From assembly GCF_001921205.1 (NCBI RefSeq), contig NZ_MSIE01000002.1, forward strand, positions 1 to 64,000: a DNA stretch of 64,000 bases. Direction: 5' to 3'. The number at the start of each line of letters is the position of its first letter. The stretch's first letter is position 1. The translations under genes were made by a program, and so were the position numbers. The notes below the pieces were generated by a model. That model saw only the letters and a list, made by a program, of their open reading frames with translations, had not been told where the DNA came from and ran no database searches. This document shows positions 1-7,729 of this stretch, one piece after another. The stretch comes from Actinophytocola xanthii. GTDB lineage: Bacteria; Actinomycetota; Actinomycetes; Mycobacteriales; Pseudonocardiaceae.

Positions 1-422
1 AGTCGGCCGTCGGCGTTCTGGCCGACCGCGAGCCGGTCGATCCAGCCGCCGAGGGAGGCCCAGCCGGACCAACGGCCATTGGGGGTCTGCCACTTGTGCC
101 AGAGGGCGCCGTCCGAGCCGCGGGCGAAGACCTCGAGCCGGCCGTCGGCGTTGCGGCCGACCGCGACGCGGTCGATCCAGCCACCCAGTGAGGCCCAGCC
201 GGACCAGCCGTTGTTGGGTGCGGTCTGCCACCTGTGCCAGACGGCGCCGTCCGAGCCGCGCACGAACACCTCCAGCCGGGTCACCGGCTGGTTCTGGGCC
301 GCTGCCGACTTCGCCTCGGCAGCGGGGGAGACGACGACGGTCAGCGCGGACGCGACGAGGGAGAACACCAGTGCCGCGACGAGCATGAGAAGCCGCCGAC
401 GGACAGGTCTGAGTTCCGTCAT
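1..422 (-). CDS. secreted PLL/DUF346-type beta-propeller lectin, C-terminus cut by window edge
   Basis: The ATG is at 422 on the minus strand and the gene runs off the left end, so only about 140 residues are visible. Residues 1-40 form an export signal: basic RRR, then LLMLVAALVFSLVASALTVV, then an Ala-rich cleavage region. Two near-identical repeats of about 46 residues follow, each with RLEVF-RGSDGA-WH-WQT, WSGWASLGGWIDR and AVG-NADG. This tryptophan-rich repeat is typical of PLL-like lectin propellers and of DUF346 repeats, which bind fucose or other glycans in characterised members. Ligand and full length cannot be seen. The gene is divergent from the binding-protein operon at 687. Confidence 0.8.
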   Translation of the reverse strand, partial: MTELRPVRRRLLMLVAALVFSLVASALTVVVSPAAEAKSAAAQNQPVTRLEVFVRGSDGAVWHRWQTAPNNGWSGWASLGGWIDRVAVGRNADGRLEVFARGSDGALWHKWQTPNGRWSGWASLGGWIDRLAVGQNADGR

Positions 423-686
423 TGTGGATCCTGATTCTGTACGCTCATACCCCGAAATAGGGTGGGAAAGCCCCGCCGGCGACCGACAGTCTCGTGAACC
501 GTCGTTTGTCCGGTACCCCAGTGCCGGCGCGAGCTCGAAGACTCTGCGCGCGGCTCCCATGGTGGCGGGCGGCAACCCGGGCGAGCAATCCCCGGTACGG
601 GTCGACAAAAGACCCGAGCGAGTGATCACACCCCTCGTTCGAGTTCAGGCTAAGGTGAGGGTCCGTCATGGTCTTTCTGGGGAGTC

Positions 687-1958
687 ATGCCTTCGCGAGC
701 CGTCCACCGACGCACGGTCTTGCGTGCCGCCGCCCTCGGCCCGGCGTTCGGGTTGGCGGGCGGCTGCGCGGGACTGGGCCGAGCCACCGGGCTGGGTGAG
801 TCCGTCCGGATCGCGGTGAGCTGGAGCTCGACCGAGCTTGCGGCGTTCCAGCGGGTGCTCGGCCGCTACGTCGACGACTGCGCGCTCGTTCCGCTGGGCG
901 ACGACATCGACGCCGCACTCGGCGCCAACCCCACCGGCCGGCCCGACATCGTGGCGCTGCCCCAGCCCAAGCTCGTGCGGGCGAACCGGGACCGGCTGGC
1001 ACCGCTACCGGACGAGGTCTGGCACCACGACTTCGACGCGCTGTGGAGCCCGCAGCTGCCGGCATACGGCGGGCGGCACCACGCGGTGCCGTTCAAGCTC
1101 GCGCACTCCTCGGTCGTCTGGTACCGGCGGCGGCTGTTCGTCGAGCACGGGCTGGACACCCCGAGGTCCTGGACGGACTGGCTCGACCTGAACGAGCGGA
1201 TCGTCGAGCGGACCGGTGTCGCGCCGCTCGCCCTGGGCGGCGCGGACGGGTGGCTGCTCGCCCGGTTCTTCGAGAACGTGCTGCTGCGTCACTTCGACGA
1301 CACCTACGACGCCCTCGTCGCGGGCGAGCGGGGTGGCTGGGCTGGCCGCGACGTGCGGGACGCGTTCGGGATGGTGGCCGAGATGTGGGGTGCGTCCGGC
1401 GCGCTCGCCGGGGGGCCGGAGCGGGCGCTGGTCGCCCAGTACCCGGAGGCGGTCCTGGAGGTGTTCCGCCACCACACCGCGGCGATGGTGGCGGCGCCCG
1501 CGTTCGCCGAGTCGGTGACGCGCTCCTTCGGCGTGCCCGACGACGAGATCGGGACGTTCACCTTCCCCTCGGCGGCCGGGCTCGACGGGCGGCTCGTGGT
1601 CACCGGTGACCTGCTGGTGCTGACCGCACCGGCGAGCCCGGCGGCGCGCCGGGTGCTCCGCCACCTGTGCACCCCGGACGCCCCGGTCCCCTGGATCAGG
1701 GACACCGGCGGGTTCATCGCGGCCGACCCGGAGACCGACACCCGCGAGTACAGCCAGAACCTGCTCGAGCTGGCCCTGGAGCTGGCACGGCCCTCGAACG
1801 ACCTCCAGTTCGGCCTGTCGGACACGGTGGCCCTGGGCGCTCTGCTGCAGGAGGTGCTGCAGAACCTCCTGCGCGCGCTCGCCGCCGGCACGGAGCCGGG
1901 CGAGGCCGCACGGGAGGCGGCGACCGCGATGGCCGACGCCGGGAGGGCGGCGCGATGA
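687..1958 (+). CDS. extracellular solute-binding lipoprotein (family 1, sugar type)
   Basis: A 423-residue lipoprotein. A basic n-region (HRRTVLR) and a hydrophobic stretch end in the lipobox LAGGC, so the mature protein should be anchored to the outer membrane face. The body has the look of a family 1 sugar-binding protein: a domain with AVPFKLAHSSVVWYRR, a Trp-rich hinge, and a late GFIAADPETDTREYS segment. The start is set by the lipobox signal; GGGGAG lies just before the ATG. The next gene overlaps it by ATGA, so the two are translationally coupled. No ATPase gene is nearby, which is unusual. The ligand cannot be deduced. Confidence 0.8.
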   Translation: MPSRAVHRRTVLRAAALGPAFGLAGGCAGLGRATGLGESVRIAVSWSSTELAAFQRVLGRYVDDCALVPLGDDIDAALGANPTGRPDIVALPQPKLVRANRDRLAPLPDEVWHHDFDALWSPQLPAYGGRHHAVPFKLAHSSVVWYRRRLFVEHGLDTPRSWTDWLDLNERIVERTGVAPLALGGADGWLLARFFENVLLRHFDDTYDALVAGERGGWAGRDVRDAFGMVAEMWGASGALAGGPERALVAQYPEAVLEVFRHHTAAMVAAPAFAESVTRSFGVPDDEIGTFTFPSAAGLDGRLVVTGDLLVLTAPASPAARRVLRHLCTPDAPVPWIRDTGGFIAADPETDTREYSQNLLELALELARPSNDLQFGLSDTVALGALLQEVLQNLLRALAAGTEPGEAAREAATAMADAGRAAR

Positions 1959-3610
1959 GCACGGAGATCCGGACCGCGGGTGGGCTGCGGCTCGAGGTCG
2001 CCGGGCGGGAGCTGACCGGCGGCCTGCGGCCGGCGACCGCTCGCGGCGGCTGGAGCTACCTGCTCGGACTACCCGCGCTGGCGCTGCTCGTCCTGCTGGT
2101 GGTGCCGATGGCGTGGACGCTGGTCTGGGCGCTGTGGGGGCTCGGCAACTTCGGCGACGTCCTCACCGACCCCGACGCGCTCCGCGCGGCCGGCCACAGC
2201 GTGCTGTGGGTCGGGATCGGCGTCGTTCTGCTGGCCGCGGGCTACGTGATCGCCGTGCTGAGCCGGCTGGTCAGCGGGTTGTGGCGGTTCCTGCTCTACC
2301 TGATGGTCCTGCCGTTCGGCGTCTCGGCGATGGTGTCCGGCGCCGCGTTTCGCATGATCTTCGACCCCAACCCCGAACGCGGCACGGTGACCGCGTTGTT
2401 CGGCGAGGCCACCTGGCTCGGTCCGGGCCTGATCTGGTGGGTGCTGGGCATCGCCTTCGCCTGGTCCTGGCTGGGTTTCGTCGTCGTGTTGTTCCGCGCC
2501 GGGCTGGACGCCAACAACGGCCTCGGCTACCGGGTCGGCCGGTTGCGCCTGCTCCGGGTCGGACCGGTCGCCTCGGTCGTCGTGCTGACCGTGCTCGTCG
2601 CCGCGATCCGCGTGTTCGACCTGGTGCTGATCGCCTCCCCGGACTCCATCTCCGCCGACGTCGACGTCGTCGGGCTGCTCTGGTGGCGGATGACGACCGG
2701 GTCGACCGAGACCGGGGCGCCCGCCGCGCTCGCGGTGCTGCTGTTCGCGGCCGTGGCGTCGCTGAGCCTGTTCGGCACCCGGGGGATCCGCCGGGCGCCG
2801 GTGCCGGACCCGGTGCCGCTGGCCGAACCGGCCTCGGAGCGGACCCGGTGGTGGAGCTGGGTGATCGGCCTCCTGATCGGTCTGGTGTGGACACTGCCGC
2901 TGGTGGTGCTGGTGGCGACCGCGCTGCACGACCCGGCGGCGGCCGGAGCGTCGGGCTGGTGGCGGCTGGACGGGCTGGGTCTCGGCTCCTTCGCCGCCGT
3001 CGCCGACACCTGGCTCTGGCCGGCGCTGGCCGCCAGCGTCTCCATCGCCGTTCCGGCCACCCTGCTGGTGGTGGCCTGCGCGGTGCCCGCTGCCTACCTG
3101 CTGACCTGGCGGCTGCCCAGCCGGGTCTCCGGGGTGCTGACCGTGCTGCTGGGCGTGCTGGCGGTGGCGCCGGTGCAGATGTACGCCGGGCCGCTCAGCG
3201 AGGTGTTCGCCGGCTCCCGGGTCTCGCTCGCGCTCGTGCACGCCGCGGCCGGGCTGCCGTTCGCGACGCTGGTGCTGCGGGCCGCGTTCGCCGCGGCGCC
3301 CCGGGTCGGCAGCGACGCCCGCCCCGCGCTGGACGCGATGTGGCGGCGCGGCCGGTACCGCCCGGCTCTGGTCGCGGTGACCGTGCTCGAGTTCGTGCTG
3401 GTGTGGAACGACTTCATCGTCAGCTTCCTGATCGGCGGACCGGCCGACAGCCCTCTGGCCCTGCTGCTGTGGGGTGAGGCGCGGCAGTTCGCCACCTCCG
3501 CCGGCACCGTCGCCGCGGGTGCCGTGGTGTCCGCACTCGTCCCGGTCGCGATCCTGCTGGCGACCTGGCGGACCGTGGTGGCCGGGCTGACCGGCGGAAT
3601 GGCCAGGTAG
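1955..3610 (+). CDS. fused MalF-MalG-like ABC permease with degenerate EAA loops
   Basis: 551 residues starting at an ATGA overlap with the binding protein. It contains two binding-protein-dependent permease halves in one chain. Residues ~30-270 are MalF-like (PMAWTLVWALWGLGNF; IRVFDLVLIASP). Residues ~295-545 are MalG-like, with the characteristic VWNDFIVSFLIGG near the C-terminus. Each half has about six membrane segments. In both halves the cytoplasmic loop that normally carries EAA---G and docks the ATPase is not recognisable: it reads AGLDANNGLGYRVG in the first half and RVGSDARPALDAMW in the second. With no ATPase encoded here, the protein may be a receptor or scaffold rather than a working importer; that is inference. 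Confidence 0.75.
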   Translation: MSTEIRTAGGLRLEVAGRELTGGLRPATARGGWSYLLGLPALALLVLLVVPMAWTLVWALWGLGNFGDVLTDPDALRAAGHSVLWVGIGVVLLAAGYVIAVLSRLVSGLWRFLLYLMVLPFGVSAMVSGAAFRMIFDPNPERGTVTALFGEATWLGPGLIWWVLGIAFAWSWLGFVVVLFRAGLDANNGLGYRVGRLRLLRVGPVASVVVLTVLVAAIRVFDLVLIASPDSISADVDVVGLLWWRMTTGSTETGAPAALAVLLFAAVASLSLFGTRGIRRAPVPDPVPLAEPASERTRWWSWVIGLLIGLVWTLPLVVLVATALHDPAAAGASGWWRLDGLGLGSFAAVADTWLWPALAASVSIAVPATLLVVACAVPAAYLLTWRLPSRVSGVLTVLLGVLAVAPVQMYAGPLSEVFAGSRVSLALVHAAAGLPFATLVLRAAFAAAPRVGSDARPALDAMWRRGRYRPALVAVTVLEFVLVWNDFIVSFLIGGPADSPLALLLWGEARQFATSAGTVAAGAVVSALVPVAILLATWRTVVAGLTGGMAR

Positions 3611-3615
3611 CCGCG

Positions 3616-5955
3616 GTGGGCAGACCCGAGCGCAGGCTCCTCACCCGCGTCAAGCTCCTCCTGTTCGGCGCGGTCACCTGGTTCGTCGCCACCCTGCTCT
3701 CCGAGCAGCTCGGGGCCGAGGCGGGCGAGTCCTGGTGGGGGACCACGGTCGGCCCGCTGCTGCTGCCGGTCCTGACCGGGGTCGCGGTGCTCGCCGGCGT
3801 GGGCTGGCTGGTGCTGGTGCTGCTCGACCGCCCCCGCGAGCCGACCGAGCCCGAACCGCCGCGGATCGAGCACCTGCCCTGGCACGCCCCGTCGGAGCCG
3901 CTGTTCGGTCGGAGCGACGAGCTGGAGCAGGCGCGGGACCGGGTGCTGCGGTTGGGCGCGGTCGTGCTGGCCGGCGTCCGGGACATCGGCACCTCGGCCG
4001 TGGCCGAGCACGTGACCCAGCGGCTGGTCGAGAAGGACGGCGGCGACCCCAGCCGGATCTTCCGGTTCGACCTGCGCAGCCGGTCGACGAGCGAGCCCTA
4101 CGACGCGGTCCAGACCGCAGCCCGGTTCGTGACCGCGTTCGGGGTGGACGAGCCGTCCGACAGCACCGACGAGGTGCTCGACCGGGCCGCCGAGCAGCTC
4201 CTGGACAAGATGCCGGGCCAGGGAGCCATCCTGTTCCTGGACAACGTCTCCACACCCGAGCAGGTGGCGTGGCTGTTGCGTCGGTGGCCGACCGGCACCT
4301 GGCCGCGGCTGGTGGTGGCCGGTGAGACGGCGGTCGGCGACGCCGCCGAGAGCCGCGTGGTTCCCGTCCTCGAGCTGCCCCTCGTCCACCTGCGGGAGAT
4401 CTGGGAGCGGGAGGTGCCGGAGCCGGCGGCCCGGCAGAGGATCCTCGACCTGCTGCGCCGGCTGCGCGGCCCCAGACAGGACGACCCGGTCGACGCGCTG
4501 CTGGCCGCCTCCTGCGCCGGGCGACCGGGCGCGGTGAAGACCCTCGCCCGGGAGATCCGGCGGCTCAGCGCCGTGGAGAGCGCCGAGGAGTCGGTTCGGC
4601 GCATGCTCGTCCAGCTGCGGGCGAAGGGGCAGGTGCACGGGCCCCTGGAACGGGTGTGGACCGCGATCCTGGACAACATCCGCGACGGTCTGACCGTGCA
4701 GGAGGCCTGGCTGCTGCGGGCGCTCGCCGAGCTGCCGGTCACCGGGATCACCTGGGGCACGGTCGACGCGATCGTCCGCACCTGCGCGATGAGCCCGCCC
4801 GGGGGCAACGCCACGGAGCTGCTCGAGGCGCTGCGGCTGCGCAACCTGGTGCGGGAGCAGGACGGGCGGTACCGGGTGCCGCAGGAGATCCGGGGACCGC
4901 TCCTGCGCACCGAGCCGGCCCAGCGGCGCGCGGTGGCGCTGTGCGCGGTGCCGGCGCTGGTGCGGTACTTCGCCGGTTTCGTCGAGGAGTGGGCGGGCCG
5001 GCTGGACGTCGACACCACGAAGGCACGGGACTGGTTCCGCGACTCCGAGCCGTCGCTGCGCCCCCTGTTCCAGGGACAGCACCGTCCGGAGGGGGAGCTG
5101 CTGGCGCTGGTGTTCGACCACCTGTGCGTGATCGCCGACGGGCTGAACAGCTGGTACGTCCGCGAACAGCAGTCCCGGGGCCTGCTGGAGGTCAGCCAGG
5201 GGCTCTATGAGCTGGCGCTGGCCAACCGCCGCGAGGACGTGGCGGCGGTCGCCGTCCAGCGCATCGCAGCCGCGCACCGGCTGGCGCGCCGGCCCGGCGA
5301 CGCGCTGCCCTGGCTCGACATCGCGCGCTCCCACGCGATGGCCGTCCACGGTCCCGTTCGCACCCAGCTCGACATCCGGGAATGGGTGGAGCGCGCACTG
5401 CTGGCGGCCGCCGGGCCCGAGCCCGACTCCGCCGCGATCGGCGCCGCGATGACGGCGCTGGAGGCGCTGCGGGCGGGGGCCGACCGGCCTGAACAAGCGG
5501 TGATGCTGGTCAACCTTGGCATGCTCGCGATCCTGCAGAAACAGCCCGACGAGGCGCTGGAGTGCCTGCGGGAGGCGGAGAAGGTCGCCCGGGACGCACG
5601 CGACGCCGGCAGCGAGGCGCACAGTGTCGAGCTTCAGGGCACGGCGCTGGCGACCCAGGACGGCACCCTGGTCGAGGCGGCCCGCTGTTGGCAGCGGGCG
5701 CGGACCGTGTTCCGCCGGATCGGCGAGGACCCCGGCGAGGCCCGTTGCCTGCAACACCTCGGTGCCGCCGCCCTGTGCGAACCCGGCGTCGCCGGCCTGG
5801 TCCGCGTCGGACGGCCGGTCCCGCTGCCCGGACCCGACGCGGCTGCCGTCGCGCTCGCGCTGCTCGAACGGGCCAAGGAGCTGCGCACCGGCCAGCCGGA
5901 CACGGAGCTGGTGGACCACTACCTGGACCAGGCCCGCCGCGCGCTCAAGAGCTGA
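3616..5955 (+). CDS. membrane-anchored STAND-like protein with degenerate P-loop and TPR-like repeats
   Basis: 779 residues from a GTG five bases after the permease stop. Two membrane segments (residues ~12-30 and 45-68) precede a cytoplasmic body. Residues ~93-320 resemble an NB-ARC/STAND ATPase: FGRSDELEQAR before the fold, GAILFLDNV as Walker B, LVVAGE as sensor strand. The Walker A position reads GVRDIGTSAVAEH, with threonine where the catalytic lysine belongs, so ATP hydrolysis is doubtful. A winged-helix-like region (TVQEAWLLRALAELPVTG) and alpha-helical TPR-like repeats (LVNLGMLAILQKQPDEALECL; ARCLQHLGAAAL) fill residues ~345-775. The operon context suggests it couples to the binding protein and permease. 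Confidence 0.75.
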   Translation: MGRPERRLLTRVKLLLFGAVTWFVATLLSEQLGAEAGESWWGTTVGPLLLPVLTGVAVLAGVGWLVLVLLDRPREPTEPEPPRIEHLPWHAPSEPLFGRSDELEQARDRVLRLGAVVLAGVRDIGTSAVAEHVTQRLVEKDGGDPSRIFRFDLRSRSTSEPYDAVQTAARFVTAFGVDEPSDSTDEVLDRAAEQLLDKMPGQGAILFLDNVSTPEQVAWLLRRWPTGTWPRLVVAGETAVGDAAESRVVPVLELPLVHLREIWEREVPEPAARQRILDLLRRLRGPRQDDPVDALLAASCAGRPGAVKTLAREIRRLSAVESAEESVRRMLVQLRAKGQVHGPLERVWTAILDNIRDGLTVQEAWLLRALAELPVTGITWGTVDAIVRTCAMSPPGGNATELLEALRLRNLVREQDGRYRVPQEIRGPLLRTEPAQRRAVALCAVPALVRYFAGFVEEWAGRLDVDTTKARDWFRDSEPSLRPLFQGQHRPEGELLALVFDHLCVIADGLNSWYVREQQSRGLLEVSQGLYELALANRREDVAAVAVQRIAAAHRLARRPGDALPWLDIARSHAMAVHGPVRTQLDIREWVERALLAAAGPEPDSAAIGAAMTALEALRAGADRPEQAVMLVNLGMLAILQKQPDEALECLREAEKVARDARDAGSEAHSVELQGTALATQDGTLVEAARCWQRARTVFRRIGEDPGEARCLQHLGAAALCEPGVAGLVRVGRPVPLPGPDAAAVALALLERAKELRTGQPDTELVDHYLDQARRALKS

Positions 5956-6017
5956 CCCCGGCCCTCGTCCGGGGTCGGGGTTGCCCTGACGCAGGGGCAG
6001 TCGCCGAGCATGGGGGC

Positions 6018-6800
6018 ATGGGCGCGCGAGCAGACCGTCTGGTGGTCCGACACGACGGCATACGGATCCCGGTGTCCCGCAGCGGGCGAGGACGCCCACT
6101 GGTCCTGTGCCCCGGGCTCCTCACGACGCAGGCCGAGCTGGGGGAGCTGACCGAGCTGCTGGGGCGCGACCACGACGTGGTCACCTTCGACCTCCGCGGA
6201 CACGGCCGCACCTCGCCTGCCGTCCGGTACTCGTTCGAGGCGTTCCTCGGTGACCTCGGCGCCGTGATGGCGGAGCTTCCCCGCCTCGGGTGGCGTTCGG
6301 CACCCGTGCTCGTGGGCCACTCGCTCGGGGCGGACCTGGTCGTGCACCACGCGGCCGAACATCCCGACACCGTCGCCGAGCTCGTCCTGGTCGACGGCGC
6401 GAACCCCGTACCCGAACCGTTCATCACCGAGGCCGAGCTCCCGGAGTTCCGTGCCATGGCCGAGACCCTGGCCAGCGAGGCCGAGCGGGTGTCGCTGACC
6501 GCACGGGACATCCTGGACCTGAACGTGGAGGTGGAGGCGGTGCGAGCCAGGATCCTCGACCGGTACGAGAGGATCCCGCACCCGATCACCATGATCATGT
6601 CCACCGCGATGGCCGGCGAGAGCCGTCAGGGGCGGGCGGCGTGGCGCAACCGGAACTGGCGGGCGGGCGTCGAGCGGCTCGTCCGGGAGCGGCCGAACGT
6701 CGCGGTGTCCTGGCTCGACGCCGGGCACGGGCTGGTCCTCAGCCACGCCCAGGACGTCGCCCGGATCATCCGGACCTCTGGAAGGGAGGCCCCGTGCTGA
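6018..6800 (+). CDS. alpha/beta-fold hydrolase
   Basis: 260 residues, cytoplasmic, with no signal. The alpha/beta-hydrolase features are in order: a cap strand with LVLCPGLLTTQAE near the oxyanion hole, TFDLRGHGRTS, the nucleophile elbow GHSLGAD (Ser ~99), ELVLVDGANP, and the catalytic histidine in WLDAGHGLVLSH near the C-terminus. The substrate is unknown. The start ATG at 6018 follows a short gap after the STAND-like gene and gives a full-length fold. The stop overlaps the MerR start by seven bases, so hydrolase and regulator are co-transcribed. Confidence 0.8.
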   Translation: MGARADRLVVRHDGIRIPVSRSGRGRPLVLCPGLLTTQAELGELTELLGRDHDVVTFDLRGHGRTSPAVRYSFEAFLGDLGAVMAELPRLGWRSAPVLVGHSLGADLVVHHAAEHPDTVAELVLVDGANPVPEPFITEAELPEFRAMAETLASEAERVSLTARDILDLNVEVEAVRARILDRYERIPHPITMIMSTAMAGESRQGRAAWRNRNWRAGVERLVRERPNVAVSWLDAGHGLVLSHAQDVARIIRTSGREAPC

Positions 6801-7573
6801 CGATCGGCGAGGTGGCGTCGTATGCCGGGGTGACGGTCCGTGCCGTGCGGCACTACCACGCGACGGGCCTGCTACCCGAGCCGGAACGGGACCACCGCGG
6901 CTACCGGCGGTACGGCGCCGAGGCCGTGCTGGAGCTGGTCAGGATCCGGACCCTGGCCGACGCGGGTGTTCCGCTGGCCCGGGTGCGAGAGCTGCTCGAG
7001 GCCGACGAGGAGGAGCTCGCCAGGGCCGTCGCGGACATCGACGGGCGGCTGCGGGCGGAGATCCGGCAGCGGCAGCGGCACCGCGAGCGGATCGCCCGCC
7101 TGGCCGCCGGCGACGACCTGGCGCTGCTCCCGGAGGTGGTCGAGTTCCTCGCGCACCTCCGCCAGCTCGGGGTGGACGAGCGAATCGTCCGGGTCGAACG
7201 CGACGGGTGGGTCCCGCTCGTCGCGCACCGCCCGGAGCGGGTACCGGCGTGGGTGGGACGGAAGCGGGAACAGCTCGCGGACCCGCGGCTCGTCGGGTTC
7301 TACCGCACCCTGGGCGAGACGCTCGACCGGACCGACGCCGATCGCCGACTCACCGAGCTTGCCGACGAGCTGGCCGCCGGCCTGACGCGGATGGCCGACG
7401 AACGGGGCGCGGACTACGTCGACGACCTCGACATCGACCCGTCGTTCGCCGCGGCGATGGACGCCCTGGCGTTCGACAGCGCCCCGCCGGCCCGCCGGCT
7501 CACGGAGCTCCTGACGCAGCGAGGCTGGACCGGCTGGACCACGCTCGAACGAACCGCGAGACCGGGACGATGA
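6794..7573 (+). CDS. MerR-family transcriptional regulator
   Basis: 259 residues from GTG 6794, chosen because the strong site GAAGGGAGG (6781-6789) precedes it and the MerR fold begins at once: LTIGEVASYAGVTVRAVRHYHATGLL, then the wing GYRRYGAEAVLELVRIRTLADAGVPL. A coiled dimerisation helix follows (residues ~85-110). The long C-terminal region (~120-255) is an effector domain I do not recognise; it lacks metal-binding cysteines, so metal sensing is unlikely. It overlaps the hydrolase gene and probably controls it. Confidence 0.85.
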   Translation: MLTIGEVASYAGVTVRAVRHYHATGLLPEPERDHRGYRRYGAEAVLELVRIRTLADAGVPLARVRELLEADEEELARAVADIDGRLRAEIRQRQRHRERIARLAAGDDLALLPEVVEFLAHLRQLGVDERIVRVERDGWVPLVAHRPERVPAWVGRKREQLADPRLVGFYRTLGETLDRTDADRRLTELADELAAGLTRMADERGADYVDDLDIDPSFAAAMDALAFDSAPPARRLTELLTQRGWTGWTTLERTARPGR

Positions 7574-7671
7574 CCGGGGCTCGCCGCCTGGGCGTGCGCT
7601 CGTCTGGACTCACGCTCCCGGCGACGGGCCGGCGAACCGTCGCGGGCGGTCCCGCGGAAGGGCAGGACGGC

Positions 7672-7712
7672 CGAGAGGCCGGCTCACCGTGGTCGGGTGA
7701 GCCGGCCTCTCG
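7672..7712. terminator. bidirectional hairpin terminator
   Basis: A perfect 17-bp stem (7672-7688 with 7696-7712) and a seven-base loop lie between the convergent MerR and glucose-dehydrogenase genes. No T-run is evident, as is common in actinobacteria. Confidence 0.8.
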
Positions 7713-7729
7713 CCGTGATCTGGTCGGGA

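Noticed and set aside
445-669. 74-residue minus-strand ORF in the divergent region before the binding-protein gene
   Set aside because: No ribosome-binding site, no recognisable features, and it occupies the promoter region of two divergent genes.
1955-5955. A conventional sugar ABC importer with a shared ATPase (MsiK-like) supplied from elsewhere
   Set aside because: Possible in actinobacteria, but the EAA loops needed to dock such an ATPase are not recognisable in either half; kept as the main alternative for the first finding rather than as the call.
5562-6017. Upstream extension of the alpha/beta hydrolase frame
   Set aside because: It lies within the TPR gene and is low-complexity; ATG 6018 gives the complete fold.
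3094-6099. 1001-residue open frame antisense to the permease and STAND-like genes
   Set aside because: Arg/Gln/Pro-rich composition, no domain, and fully antisense to two genes with clear domains; a typical high-GC shadow.
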